A stretch of DNA of 64,000 bases from G963422595 sp963422595 (GCA_963422595.1 OY730298.1:744001-808000), one strand, 5' to 3'. Positions 17,219-26,888 are shown, counted from the stretch's first letter. Notes: generated by a model from the letters alone, not told the origin. Translations and numbers: made by a program.

Positions 17219-17890
17219 GTGATTAATTTTGCGCGCTTATCATCTGGTGTCACTATCAGGAATTTCGCATCTATGACACTGTTGTTAATGGCGTTCATGA
17301 CTGGTCAGGTGTTTGCTATTGATCAGCGTTCACCTGAGCAAATTATCGAGGAGATCTCTACGCATGTACTTAAAGAGCTTAATGAAGATAAAGAACGCCT
17401 GAAGGAATATCCTGCACAAATTAATGCTCTGATCAATGAGACGATCATTCCTATCGTTGATTTAAATTCAATGAGCAAACTAATACTGGGCAAGTATTGG
17501 AAAAAAGCCAGCGTAGCACAGCGTTTCAACTTTATTGCAGAATTCAAAGACATGTTAATCCGCACTTATGCAAAATCGATTGTGGAATATAGTCATGCCA
17601 AGGTGAGAGTGTTGCCAGATACAGGCAAACAAGAAGGTAAATATCATACCGTGCAAACAGAACTCTATATAGGTTTTGGGAAGCCACCGTTACAGGTAGC
17701 TTATATTTTTCGAAATAATAAAGAAAATGAATGGAAGGTGTTTGATTTAACGGTAGATGGGTTAAGTCTTGTAAAAAATTTTCGTACCAGTTTTAGTCAG
17801 GAGATAAAAGAAACTTCTTTAGACGCACTTATTGAACGTTTAGCCAACACCAATAAGTTGGATGCAGCAGGCGAATTCGAGAAGGAGTGA
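17219..17890 (+). CDS. mlaC: Phospholipid-binding periplasmic protein MlaC
   Basis: A periplasmic carrier that shuttles phospholipid between the outer-membrane MlaA complex and the inner-membrane MlaFEDB complex. It has 223 residues from GTG 17219, chosen because AGGAG (17207-17211) is seven bases upstream; a TTG at 17186 would give 234. A hydrophobic signal segment (SMTLLLMAFMTGQVFA) precedes the mature domain. Family features include NALINETIIPIVDLNSMSKL and LGKYWKKASVAQRFNFIAEF. It is the only intact gene of the mla cluster here; its membrane partners are broken. Confidence 0.92.
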   Translation: MINFARLSSGVTIRNFASMTLLLMAFMTGQVFAIDQRSPEQIIEEISTHVLKELNEDKERLKEYPAQINALINETIIPIVDLNSMSKLILGKYWKKASVAQRFNFIAEFKDMLIRTYAKSIVEYSHAKVRVLPDTGKQEGKYHTVQTELYIGFGKPPLQVAYIFRNNKENEWKVFDLTVDGLSLVKNFRTSFSQEIKETSLDALIERLANTNKLDAAGEFEKE

Positions 17891-18086
17891 GTTTCAACGT
17901 GTTCATCAGGGTAAATTTAAAGTTACCGGCGATCTTGCGTTCTCCAATATCTATTCTATTTGGGATCAGGACAGGCAGTTGTTGCTTGTTGTAATGAAAA
18001 GCAACTATGCTTTAGTAATGCGACAAGCTAAGACGTGCAGGCTAATTGAAATAAATAGGCTTCAAAACTTACTCAAGCTTGCCTGA
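17889..18086 (+). pseudogene. mlaB: mlaB (STAS protein) with internal deletion
   Basis: Directly after mlaC the frame reads FKVTGDLAFSNIYSIWDQDR, a normal start of the MlaB/STAS fold, and ends AKTCRLIEINRLQNLLKLA, matching its last helices. Only about 65 residues are present instead of about 100. The middle, which should hold the conserved D-S/T-A-G-LALL segment, is missing. I read this as an internal deletion of some 35 codons. The small bolA/ibaG gene often found before murA is not present. Confidence 0.75.
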
Positions 18087-18160
18087 AACGATTAAGTTCA
18101 TTAATACTTTCCATTTTTTAGTTGGCTTCACCAAATCCTAATTCATAGTACTTCCCCAAC

Positions 18161-19420
18161 ATGGAAAAATTATTAATTGAAGGCGGTTGCATGTTGCAAG
18201 GAGAAGTACGTATCTCAGGTGCCAAAAATGCGGTTTTGCCCATATTGGCTGCTACTTTACTTGCAGATGGGCCAATGCACATTGCTAATGTACCACACCT
18301 ACAAGATGTGACCACAACCATGGAATTATTGGGGCGTATGGGGGTTTCCCTGATGTTGGATGAACGCATGAATATTGAAGTGGACACAAGTGCAGTTGAC
18401 GAATTCTTTGCCCCTTATGAGGTAGTTAAAACTATGCGCGCATCGATCCTGGTTTTAGGCCCTTTATTGACAAGATTTGGCCAGGCACAAGTGTCGTTGC
18501 CGGGTGGGTGCGCCATAGGCTCACGACCAGTGAATTTGCATCTCCGTGGACTGGAGGCCATGGGGGCAACAATCAAAGTAAAGGGCGGTTATATTCATGC
18601 GAAGTCAAAGCGCTTAAAAGGTGCTCATCTTTTAATGGATAACGTCACAGTTACTGGCACGGAAAATTTGATGATGGCCGCAACACTCGCAACGGGTACT
18701 ACGATTATTGAAAATGCAGCACGTGAACCAGAAGTTACAGATTTGGCAAATTGTTTAGTCGAAATGGGCGCTAATATAGAAGGTGTAGGCACTGATAAAA
18801 TTACTATTCACGGTGTTGATAAATTAAACGGTTGTGAATATAGCGTATTAGCTGATCGCATTGAGACAGGCACTTTTTTAGTTGCTACCGCAGTTACTGG
18901 TGGTCAGGTGAAGCTGAAAAATACGCGGCCACAAATCTTAGAATCGGTGTTGCAAAAGTTAGAAGAAGCAGGTGCAGAAATTGATTGCGGCGATGATTGG
19001 GTTGCAATTAATATGCGTGGTCGGCGTCCACGAAGTATCAATATTTATACAGCACCTTACCCGGCGTTTCCAACCGATATGCAGGCGCAATTTACTGTAC
19101 TAAATTGCATTGCAGCAGGTTCAAGTACAATCACAGAATCTGTATTTGAAAATCGTTTTATGCATGTGCAGGAAATGCAACGTATGGGGGCAAGTATCAA
19201 AGTTAAAGGTAATACTGCAATTGTTACCGGTGTAGATAGATTAGTTGCTGCTCCAGTGATGGCGACGGATTTACGTGCATCTGCCAGCTTGATATTGGCT
19301 GGTTTGATAGCGGATGGTCAAACAGTTGTTGATCGCATTTATCACATTGATCGAGGCTATGAATGTATTGAAGAAAAATTGGCACAGCTAGGCGCTAATA
19401 TACGTCGTGTTCCTCACTAA
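18161..19420 (+). CDS. murA: UDP-N-acetylglucosamine 1-carboxyvinyltransferase
   Basis: The first committed step of peptidoglycan synthesis: transfers enolpyruvate from PEP to UDP-GlcNAc in the cytoplasm. It has 419 residues, full length. Features in order are RISGAKNAVLPILAATLL near the N-terminus, the active-site loop LPGGCAIGSRPVNLHLRGLE with its catalytic cysteine (the fosfomycin target, about residue 117), YPAFPTDMQAQF, and RASASLILAGLIADG near the C-terminus. It follows the mla remnant, the standard mla-murA order, and precedes hisG by 38 bp. Confidence 0.98.
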   Translation: MEKLLIEGGCMLQGEVRISGAKNAVLPILAATLLADGPMHIANVPHLQDVTTTMELLGRMGVSLMLDERMNIEVDTSAVDEFFAPYEVVKTMRASILVLGPLLTRFGQAQVSLPGGCAIGSRPVNLHLRGLEAMGATIKVKGGYIHAKSKRLKGAHLLMDNVTVTGTENLMMAATLATGTTIIENAAREPEVTDLANCLVEMGANIEGVGTDKITIHGVDKLNGCEYSVLADRIETGTFLVATAVTGGQVKLKNTRPQILESVLQKLEEAGAEIDCGDDWVAINMRGRRPRSINIYTAPYPAFPTDMQAQFTVLNCIAAGSSTITESVFENRFMHVQEMQRMGASIKVKGNTAIVTGVDRLVAAPVMATDLRASASLILAGLIADGQTVVDRIYHIDRGYECIEEKLAQLGANIRRVPH

Positions 19421-19458
19421 CACCAGTAAATGATTTCCCCTTCTTGCTTTATGTAAGT

Positions 19459-20109
19459 ATGAAAAATAACACCAGTACAAATATAACTACAATTGCAGTA
19501 TCCAAGGGCCGCATCTTTGAAGAAAGTCTGTCCTTGCTTTCAGAAATGGGAATCAGCGTTGTAAATGAGGACTTAGATGGGCGTAGGCTTGTACTGCCTA
19601 CAAATCAATCGGGTATTCGCCTACTAATTATCCGCGCAACTGATGTACCCACTTATGTGCAACATGGTGCTGCCGAGTTGGGAATTGCTGGAAAAGATAT
19701 TTTAATGGAATTTGACGGTGACGGAATTTATGAGCCACTAGACCTTGGTATTGCCAAATGTCGTCTTATGGTAGCCGGTATTAAGGGTAAAACAATTGAA
19801 AATCGTCGTATGCGTGTAGCAACGAAATACTTACACAGTACACGCAAATATTTTGCGGAAAAAGGCCAACAGGTCGAATTGATAAAATTATATGGTTCGA
19901 TGGAATTAGCGCCGATGCTTGGTCTTGCCGATTGCATCGTAGATTTAGTAGCCACTGGCAATACGCTCAGGGCAAATGGTCTGGTGCCGATCGAGCACAT
20001 AGCCAATATTAGCTCGCGTCTCATCGTCAACAAAGCGGCAATAAAAATAAAATCTGTTACACTTAAACCCTTAATTAAACAATTCAGGCTGGCAGCGGAG
20101 AAGCCATAG
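19459..20109 (+). CDS. hisG: ATP phosphoribosyltransferase, short form
   Basis: Catalyses the first step of histidine biosynthesis. The ATG at 19459 gives 216 residues; a TTG at 19444 would add five. The length and the end at about residue 210 mark the short HisG form, which lacks the C-terminal regulatory domain and normally works with HisZ; no hisZ is in the window. Motifs are ITTIAVSKGRIFEESL at the start and DCIVDLVATGNTLRANGL, the phosphate-binding PRPP loop, near residue 160. Confidence 0.96.
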   Translation: MKNNTSTNITTIAVSKGRIFEESLSLLSEMGISVVNEDLDGRRLVLPTNQSGIRLLIIRATDVPTYVQHGAAELGIAGKDILMEFDGDGIYEPLDLGIAKCRLMVAGIKGKTIENRRMRVATKYLHSTRKYFAEKGQQVELIKLYGSMELAPMLGLADCIVDLVATGNTLRANGLVPIEHIANISSRLIVNKAAIKIKSVTLKPLIKQFRLAAEKP

Positions 20110-20126
20110 ATTTTTTAGATATAGAA

Positions 20127-21209
20127 ATGACTATGAAGTACAAAACGGACGATCTTAGAATTGTAGAGATTAAAGAAGTAATTCCTCCTGCCATGCTGCA
20201 TAGTGAACTGCCTATCACAGAAAAATCCGCTCAATGTGTCTTTACTGCACGTGCCGCGGTGCAAAAAATTCTACATAGCGAAGATGATCGTTTGCTCGTT
20301 ATTGTTGGCCCATGTTCAATTCATGACCCTGTTGCGGCACGTGAATATGCTGAGCATTTAACAAAATTACGTGATGAATTAATCAATGATTTGATGATTA
20401 TCATGCGTGTCTACTTTGAAAAACCCCGTACAACAGTAGGTTGGAAAGGTTTAATCAATGACCCCGACCTGGACGGTAGTTTCGAGATTAATAGAGGATT
20501 GCGTAAGGCACGTAGTTTGTTATTGGATTTGCATCAAATGGGTATGCCAACTGGTACCGAATACTTGGATTTGATCAGTCCCCAATACATTGCGGATTTG
20601 GTTAGCTGGGGTGCCATAGGTGCGCGCACGACTGAAAGCCAAGCGCACCGTGAATTGGCATCAGGCTTATCGTGTCCGGTAGGATTTAAAAATGCTACAA
20701 ATGGTGATTTGCAAGTAGCCGTGGATGCTATTAGTTCTGCTGCACACCCGCATCACTTTTTATCAGTCACCAAGGCAGGCAAGTCTGCGATCTTTTCCAC
20801 TATCGGGAATCAGGATTGCCACATTATTTTACGCGGGGGTAAGCAGCCAAATTACAGCCCTAAAAATATTGACGAGGCAGCGCGGCTACTTAAAAAATCG
20901 GATTTATCCTCACGAATAATGGTGGATTGCAGTCATGCAAATAGTTTCAAGCAGCATGAAAAGCAAATGGACGTTGGCAAATCCATTATCAATCAAATAG
21001 GCACAGGAGATATGCGGATATTCGGTGTAATGGTAGAGAGTCATCTTGTGGCGGGTAGACAAGACGCCAAACCTGGAACCGAATTGACGTATGGTCAAAG
21101 TATCACCGACGCGTGTATAGGATGGCAAGAGACTGATAATTTGTTACGGTCACTTGCTCTGGCCGTGCGTGAGAGACGTCATTGCAAATTCACGGCTAGC
21201 GCGGCTTGA
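20127..21209 (+). CDS. aroG: 3-deoxy-7-phosphoheptulonate synthase, class I
   Basis: Condenses PEP and erythrose-4-phosphate, the entry to the shikimate pathway. It has 360 residues of the AroF/G/H type: LVIVGPCSIHDPVAAREYA, RVYFEKPRTTVGWKGLINDP, GARTTESQAHRELASGLSC, ILRGGKQPNYS, and the C-terminal VMVESHLVAGRQD. Which of the three feedback classes it belongs to cannot be judged by eye, so the symbol is indicative. Its place between hisG and hisD, 17 bp from hisG and 29 bp from hisD, is unusual and suggests co-transcription with histidine genes. Confidence 0.93.
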   Translation: MTMKYKTDDLRIVEIKEVIPPAMLHSELPITEKSAQCVFTARAAVQKILHSEDDRLLVIVGPCSIHDPVAAREYAEHLTKLRDELINDLMIIMRVYFEKPRTTVGWKGLINDPDLDGSFEINRGLRKARSLLLDLHQMGMPTGTEYLDLISPQYIADLVSWGAIGARTTESQAHRELASGLSCPVGFKNATNGDLQVAVDAISSAAHPHHFLSVTKAGKSAIFSTIGNQDCHIILRGGKQPNYSPKNIDEAARLLKKSDLSSRIMVDCSHANSFKQHEKQMDVGKSIINQIGTGDMRIFGVMVESHLVAGRQDAKPGTELTYGQSITDACIGWQETDNLLRSLALAVRERRHCKFTASAA

Positions 21210-21238
21210 TGCTCAATCAATAGACTCTGTTAGCTTAA

Positions 21239-22537
21239 ATGTTGGGCATTACACGTCTTAATACGCAAGACGCGGAGTTCTCTGCACAATTTACAGCCTG
21301 GCTGGTAAAAAACCAGTTGGCTGAGCAAGGCATACGTCAGAGTGTGGAAACAATCATAGATGCAGTTCGAGAGCGAGGTGATGCAGCACTTTTAGAATTT
21401 ACTCAACATTACGATCAGGTTACGGCTAAGCAAGTCAGTAATTTAGAAATTTCAAGCTCACAGATGCAAAAGGCTTTGGAAAAAATTGATGTTAAGCAAC
21501 GTCAGGCTTTAAATACTGCGGCTTCGCGTATTCGTAATTATGCGGAACAACAACGCACACAATCCTGGTCGATCAAAGATGAAGATGATAACGAATTAGG
21601 TCAGGTTGTTACCCCGTTAGAAAAAGTAGGGGTATATGTCCCAGGTGGGGCCGCTGCTTACCCATCCACGGTCTTGATGAATGTACTTCCGGCAAGAGTG
21701 GCCGGGGTTGATGAGATTTATATGGTCGTTCCTATACCACAGGGAAAGGTCAATTCCATGGTATTAGCGGCTGCGGCAATTGCTGGAATAGATCGAGTCT
21801 TTACCATAGGTGGCGCACAAGCTATAGCCGCACTTGCATTTGGTACACAGACTATTCCTAAAGTCGACAAAATTGTGGGGCCAGGCAATACTTATGTAAC
21901 TACTGCCAAACGCCTCGTGTTTGGGCAGGTAGGTATAGACATGATTGCAGGTCCTTCAGAAGTGTTAGTGATTTGTGACAGCAGTGCAAACCCTGAGTGG
22001 GTGGCAATAGATTTGTTCTCACAAGCTGAGCATGATGTGCATGCACGAGCCACCCTGATATGTGCTGAAAGCGAATTCTTCGACCAGGTTTCTACACAAA
22101 TGCAACGACTACTTACTAGTCTTGATCGCGCGGATACGATCAAACGGTCAATGAAAAATTATGGTGCGTTTATACAAGTTGCTAACTTAGATGAGGCGGC
22201 TGAGCTTGCCAATAAAATCGCGCCTGAACACTTGGAATTATGTATAACGGAACCAGAAAAACTATTAGCGAAAATACGTAATGCCGGCGCAATCTTCCTG
22301 GGTAACTATTCACCCGAAGTCTTCGGAGATTATTGTGCCGGACCCAATCATGTATTACCCACGGCGACCACCGCGCGTTTTTCCTCTCCACTGGGCACGT
22401 ACGATTTTCAAAAGCGTACAAATGTAGTGCGTTGCTCGCGTAAAGGTGCAAGTAAATTAGGCGAAGTTGCTGCTACTTTAGCTTACGGGGAAGGCTTATC
22501 TGCACACGCAAAATCTGCGGAATATCGATGTAAATAA
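21239..22537 (+). CDS. hisD: Histidinol dehydrogenase
   Basis: Performs the last two oxidations of histidine biosynthesis, L-histidinol to L-histidine, with NAD+ and Zn2+. It has 432 residues, full length. The signature is VDMIAGPSEVLVICDSSANP-like (here GIDMIAGPSEVLVI), with the catalytic pair in FSQAEHDVHARATLI and the zinc/catalytic histidines in NKIAPEHLELC and GPNHVLPT. Start is ATG 21239. hisC follows after 25 bp. Confidence 0.98.
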   Translation: MLGITRLNTQDAEFSAQFTAWLVKNQLAEQGIRQSVETIIDAVRERGDAALLEFTQHYDQVTAKQVSNLEISSSQMQKALEKIDVKQRQALNTAASRIRNYAEQQRTQSWSIKDEDDNELGQVVTPLEKVGVYVPGGAAAYPSTVLMNVLPARVAGVDEIYMVVPIPQGKVNSMVLAAAAIAGIDRVFTIGGAQAIAALAFGTQTIPKVDKIVGPGNTYVTTAKRLVFGQVGIDMIAGPSEVLVICDSSANPEWVAIDLFSQAEHDVHARATLICAESEFFDQVSTQMQRLLTSLDRADTIKRSMKNYGAFIQVANLDEAAELANKIAPEHLELCITEPEKLLAKIRNAGAIFLGNYSPEVFGDYCAGPNHVLPTATTARFSSPLGTYDFQKRTNVVRCSRKGASKLGEVAATLAYGEGLSAHAKSAEYRCK

Positions 22538-22562
22538 CCGATTACAATTTCAATAAAATACT

Positions 22563-23642
22563 GTGGCAACCATTATTCCACAACAATTACTGCGCGCCGA
22601 ACTTGAGAATATGCTTGCTTATCAAGTTGCTCATACGGAAGGCTTGATCAAGCTTGATGCAATGGAAAATCCCTATCCGTTGCCAGCATCATTGCGAGAT
22701 AAGTGGTTAAGTACTCTGAGAAAGGTAACACTAAACCGCTATCCAGATCCTCAAGCTAAACGGTTAAAACAAAATTTTCGGAACACATTTTCGATTTCTT
22801 CTAAGCTTGAGCTTATCTTGGGAAATGGATCAGACGAGTTGATCCAGCTATTAATTCTAGCCATTGCGAAACCAAATGCTTGTATCCTCACTGTAACGCC
22901 CAGTTTTTCTATGTATAAGCTCATAGCTAAATTCATCGGAGTACATATTATTCAAGTACCATTAGAAGTAAATTCATTTACATTGCGGCCAGATCATATA
23001 TGTAAAGCGATACATGAAAATGATCCGGCGTTGATTTTTTTAGCTTGTCCAAACAATCCCACGGGTACCCTGTGGCCAAGAGAGCAGATTGAGCAAATTG
23101 TACGGCACGCGACCGGGTTGGTAGTGATTGATGAGGCCTATGCGCCGTTTGCCGCATATTCTATGATGTACATGGCTGAAAAATACTCGCATGTTTTAAT
23201 ATTACGAACCATGTCAAAAATGGGTCTGGCCGGGTTACGTCTTGGTTGGTTGTTAGGTTCTGCACAATGGTTGAGCGAGATCAATAAGCTGCGTTTACCC
23301 TATAACGTTAATGCCTTAACACAAGCCAGTGTTGATTTTGCATTGAGCCATATTTCCGTTTTTAACGACCAAGTAAAGCTTATTTGCAAACAACGTGAAC
23401 AATTGATTGCTGCTATGCGAGATATTGATAGTATTAAAGTATTTTCCAGTGAATCAAATTTTATTTTGTTTAAGACATTACGCATTTCTGCTGATATTAT
23501 TTTTAAGCGTTTAATTTCACATAAAATCATGATTAAGAATGTGGCAGATAAAGGGCTGCTTGGAAATTGTTTGCGAGTAACAGTTGGCACGGAAAGTGAA
23601 AACCAGGCTTTTCTGACCGCCCTTAATAAATCACTGGAGTGA
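22563..23642 (+). CDS. hisC: Histidinol-phosphate aminotransferase
   Basis: A pyridoxal-phosphate aminotransferase that makes L-histidinol phosphate. It has 359 residues and starts with GTG 22563. The fold-type I features are LILGNGSDELIQLLI, FLACPNNPTGTLWP, VVIDEAYAPFA and the PLP-lysine in LRTMSKMGLAGLRLGW. It closes the hisG-aroG-hisD-hisC series. The next 263 bp up to the NIF3 gene carry no clear gene. A 50-codon minus-strand frame there (ending near 23688) looks protein-like but was not recognised. Confidence 0.97.
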   Translation: MATIIPQQLLRAELENMLAYQVAHTEGLIKLDAMENPYPLPASLRDKWLSTLRKVTLNRYPDPQAKRLKQNFRNTFSISSKLELILGNGSDELIQLLILAIAKPNACILTVTPSFSMYKLIAKFIGVHIIQVPLEVNSFTLRPDHICKAIHENDPALIFLACPNNPTGTLWPREQIEQIVRHATGLVVIDEAYAPFAAYSMMYMAEKYSHVLILRTMSKMGLAGLRLGWLLGSAQWLSEINKLRLPYNVNALTQASVDFALSHISVFNDQVKLICKQREQLIAAMRDIDSIKVFSSESNFILFKTLRISADIIFKRLISHKIMIKNVADKGLLGNCLRVTVGTESENQAFLTALNKSLE

Positions 23643-23905
23643 AGTTACTCGATGCTGGTAAGAACATAGTCGGTGGGTTCGTGACTATGCTACAATCTAT
23701 ACTTGCTATTTTGCGTTAGGATTAGAGACTGGTTTATTTTTTGTTCAATAGATTTAATAGCCAGGCATTTGTCAAATAGATAACCAAGTGCGAATACTTT
23801 AGCTTGGATATATTCATAGGCGCGTTGACTTGGCTGGCATATTAAATGAGAGCATCCCGAAATTCTGATGTTTTCGTAATGGGCAACGTGATCTCGGTTG
23901 CAGCA

Positions 23906-24670
23906 ATGCCTATGGTGATCTTACAAGAACTTACACAGTACACAAATAATTTTTTACGGGTAGATCGCTTTCAAGATTACTGCCCAAATGGGTTACAAGT
24001 TGAAGGCGTGAGCAAGGTGAAAAAATTGGTAACGGGAGTAACCGCAAGCCAAGCTTTGCTTGACGCTGCCCACGAAAAACAAGTGGATATGATTTTAGTC
24101 CACCATGGTTATTTCTGGAGAAGTGAAGACCCAAGAATAGTTGGCATAAAGCGCAAGCGTTTGGCGACGTTACTACGAAATAACATCAGTTTATTAGCTT
24201 ATCATTTGCCGCTGGACGCACATCCGGAAGTTGGAAATAATGTGCAGTTAGCACGATTATTAAATATTCAAATTGATGGGGAATTGCAAGCTGAATCTCA
24301 ATTTATTTGTGGAAGTTATGGTCATTTGAATCAAGTTATGGCAGCGGAAAAATTTAAATACTTAATAGATTCAAGCCTGCATCGAGAGTGTACCCACATA
24401 AATGCAGGTCCATCATTGATTACTACAATTGGTTGGTGTACAGGTGCTGGACAGAGATTTATAGAATCGGCGATTGAGCGCGATTTAGATGCTTATATCA
24501 GTGGAGAAATATCAGAACCTACAGCACATATAGCTCGGGAAGCAGGCATACATTATTTTGCTGCAGGGCATCATGCTACTGAACGATATGGCATTCAGGC
24601 TCTGGGTGAGCATCTGGTGCAAAAGTTTGATCTTGTACATGAGTTTGTAGATATTGATAACCCTGCGTAG
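23906..24670 (+). CDS. NIF3/DUF34-family metal-binding protein (YbgI-like)
   Basis: A protein of the NIF3/GTP cyclohydrolase I type 2-like family that binds a di-metal centre; its cellular reaction is not settled. The stretch DYCPNGLQVEG with ILVHHGYFW and LLAYHLPLDAHPEVGNN gives the N-terminal metal ligands, and AAGHHATERYGIQALGEHL gives the C-terminal ones. I chose ATG 23906, which gives 254 residues close to the family norm. The frame is open back to 23846 (274 residues) and no ribosome site decides. It lies upstream of petABC, a frequent position in gammaproteobacteria; the degS/algW protease gene often found before it is absent. Confidence 0.9.
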   Translation: MPMVILQELTQYTNNFLRVDRFQDYCPNGLQVEGVSKVKKLVTGVTASQALLDAAHEKQVDMILVHHGYFWRSEDPRIVGIKRKRLATLLRNNISLLAYHLPLDAHPEVGNNVQLARLLNIQIDGELQAESQFICGSYGHLNQVMAAEKFKYLIDSSLHRECTHINAGPSLITTIGWCTGAGQRFIESAIERDLDAYISGEISEPTAHIAREAGIHYFAAGHHATERYGIQALGEHLVQKFDLVHEFVDIDNPA

Positions 24671-24861
24671 TCAAAGCATTTTTTGCTTAATACTTGACGA
24701 ATTTCATATCTTGCGCCACCCTATGCGTCCTTGTGCAAGCCGATGTCCTTAAAATTTTAGGGAATATTGATACTAGTTTTTAAATACAAACATCATTCTT
24801 CAATTGTCCACGCCAGCAAATTACCGGCGTTTTATTTACAGTTTGCAAGGAGAACCACTAC

Positions 24862-25467
24862 GTGGCTAAAAACAATATTGATTATAGCCGTCGCAAGGCA
24901 CTAACGGGTAGTGCGGCAATAGTTGGCGGTATTGGCGCGGTAGTTGCAACTTGGCCATTTGTTTCTAGTATGAATCCTAGTGCAAGTGCGCTGGCTGCAG
25001 GTGCTCCAGTTGAAGTAGATGTTAGCAAGATGGAGCCTGGCCAGCTTATCCATGATATTTATAGACGCAAACCCATCTGGATTATACGGCGTACACCCGA
25101 GATGGTACGGTCTTTAAGCTACTTGACTTCAAAACTTCGTGATCCCGACTCTAAAAATGAAGCTCAACAACCTGTTTTTGCGCAAAACCAACATCGCTCT
25201 ATCACTGAAGAATTTTTGGTTTTGATTGGAATTTGCACGCACTTGGGTTGTTCACCAGAATTTCGTCCCAACGCAGGCGCAAAAGATTTGGGGGGTGCAA
25301 GTTGGCCAGGCGGTTTTTATTGTGCCTGTCATGGGTCAAAATTTGATTTAGCAGGTCGCGTTTATAAGAACGTGCCTGCAAATAAAAATCTAGAGGTGCC
25401 CAAGTATCATTTTCTCAGTGAAAAAAGAATATTAATCGGAATGACTCAGGAAGAGGCCTCAGCATGA
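24862..25467 (+). CDS. petA: Ubiquinol-cytochrome c reductase Rieske iron-sulfur subunit
   Basis: The Rieske [2Fe-2S] protein of the cytochrome bc1 complex in the cytoplasmic membrane. It has 201 residues and starts with GTG 24862, preceded by AAGGAG. An N-terminal twin-arginine-like anchor (SRRKALTGSAAIVGGIGAVV) is followed by a periplasmic domain with the cluster ligands in CTHLGCSPEF and CACHGSKFDLAGR. Its stop overlaps the petB start (ATGA). It is the first gene of petABC, with a 190-bp leader in which no clear promoter could be assigned. Confidence 0.97.
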   Translation: MAKNNIDYSRRKALTGSAAIVGGIGAVVATWPFVSSMNPSASALAAGAPVEVDVSKMEPGQLIHDIYRRKPIWIIRRTPEMVRSLSYLTSKLRDPDSKNEAQQPVFAQNQHRSITEEFLVLIGICTHLGCSPEFRPNAGAKDLGGASWPGGFYCACHGSKFDLAGRVYKNVPANKNLEVPKYHFLSEKRILIGMTQEEASA

Positions 25468-26888
25468 GTGCTGAATCACAAGGTCTACTGGGATGGATAG
25501 ATGCACGTTTCCCGCTCAGCAAGATGTGGAAAAAACATCTGTCTGAATACTACACACCTAAAAATTTCAATTTTTGGTATTTCTTTGGTTCTTTAGCGCT
25601 TTTAGTTTTAATTATCCAAATTTTAAGCGGCATTTTCCTGACCATGCATTATAAGCCTGATGCTGAGTTAGCGTTTGCATCAGTAGAGCATATTATGCGC
25701 GATGTAAATTGGGGTTGGTTGATTCGTTACATGCACTCCACAGGTGCGTCGTTCTTTTTCATCGTAGTGTATTTGCACATGTTTCGTGGCTTGATGTACG
25801 GCTCGTTTAAGAATCCACGCGAATTAATATGGATATTTGGAATGTTGATTTACGTTGCCCTTATGGCGGAAGCATTTATGGGCTATCTACTGCCGTGGGG
25901 GAATATGTCGTACTGGGGCGCACAGGTAATCATCAATTTATTTAATACAATTCCATTTGTTGGTGAAGCAATTTCGGAGTGGATTCGTGGCGATTTTGTA
26001 ATCTCAGATGCCACCTTGAACAGATTTTTTTCCTTACATGTGATTGCTGTGCCGCTTGTACTTTTAGGACTTGTGGTGGGACATATTTTGGCATTACACG
26101 AAGTTGGATCAAATAATCCTGATGGCGTTGAGATCAAAAAAATTAAAGGTACCGATGGAACTCCGGTTGATGGTATCCCGTTTCATCCCTATTACACGGT
26201 TAAAGATATTTTCGGTGCAGTAGTGTTCCTGGCGATCTTCTCGGTCGTAGTGTTTTTTGTTCCGGAAATGTACGGCTACTTTTTAGAGCATGCTAACTTT
26301 GATCCGGCAAATCCTTTCAATACGCCTGATCACATTGCTCCTATTTGGTATTTTACCCCGTTTTACACCGTACTGCGCGCTATTCCAAATCCGTTTGGTG
26401 GGTTTTTGGCAATGGGTTTGGCTATAGTGGTTCTATTTTTCTTGCCTTGGATTGATCGTAATCCAGTCAAATCGATTCGCTATCGGAGTTTTTTGTTTAA
26501 AGTAAATCTCATCATTTTTGCGATCACTTTTATCATCTTAGGTTATTTAGGCCTCAACCCTGTTACGCCATTATATCAACTATTGGCATTACGTTTCTCT
26601 GAACTATATTTTCTGTTTTTCTTTGTATTATGGGCATACAACAAACCACGCTCCATGATGTTTTGGATTGGTAGCTTCATTATTATTCTTAGTGGCTTCA
26701 CTTTATATGACGTTTATCAGTCTGGTGCCCTGTGTTTTTACAATATGTATGTGGAGTGTCCTGATAACATTGATTTAGTTTGGATAACCTGGCTTATTCC
26801 TGTGGTTTATTTGACTATCACCTTGCTACTACCATTTTTTAATAGATTGGCTAGCGAAAAGAAAGTGCCTGCACGAGTAACATTATGA
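25464..26888 (+). CDS. petB: Cytochrome b of the bc1 complex
   Basis: The membrane core of the bc1 complex with two b hemes and the quinone sites. It has 474 residues and about eight to nine membrane helices, the full-length single-gene form. Heme ligands are in YMHSTGASFFF (first pair) and FSLHVIAVPLVLLGLVVGH (second pair). The Qo-site motif PEW of many species appears here as APIWYF. The gene overlaps petA by four bases upstream and petC by four downstream, so all three are tightly coupled. Confidence 0.98.
   Translation: MSAESQGLLGWIDARFPLSKMWKKHLSEYYTPKNFNFWYFFGSLALLVLIIQILSGIFLTMHYKPDAELAFASVEHIMRDVNWGWLIRYMHSTGASFFFIVVYLHMFRGLMYGSFKNPRELIWIFGMLIYVALMAEAFMGYLLPWGNMSYWGAQVIINLFNTIPFVGEAISEWIRGDFVISDATLNRFFSLHVIAVPLVLLGLVVGHILALHEVGSNNPDGVEIKKIKGTDGTPVDGIPFHPYYTVKDIFGAVVFLAIFSVVVFFVPEMYGYFLEHANFDPANPFNTPDHIAPIWYFTPFYTVLRAIPNPFGGFLAMGLAIVVLFFLPWIDRNPVKSIRYRSFLFKVNLIIFAITFIILGYLGLNPVTPLYQLLALRFSELYFLFFFVLWAYNKPRSMMFWIGSFIIILSGFTLYDVYQSGALCFYNMYVECPDNIDLVWITWLIPVVYLTITLLLPFFNRLASEKKVPARVTL

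Noticed and set aside
23646..23843. Short minus-strand frame of about 50 codons upstream of the NIF3-family gene
   Set aside because: It looks slightly protein-like (AYEYIQAKVFALGYLFDKC) but has no start codon, ribosome site or recognised family; recorded only as unexplained sequence.
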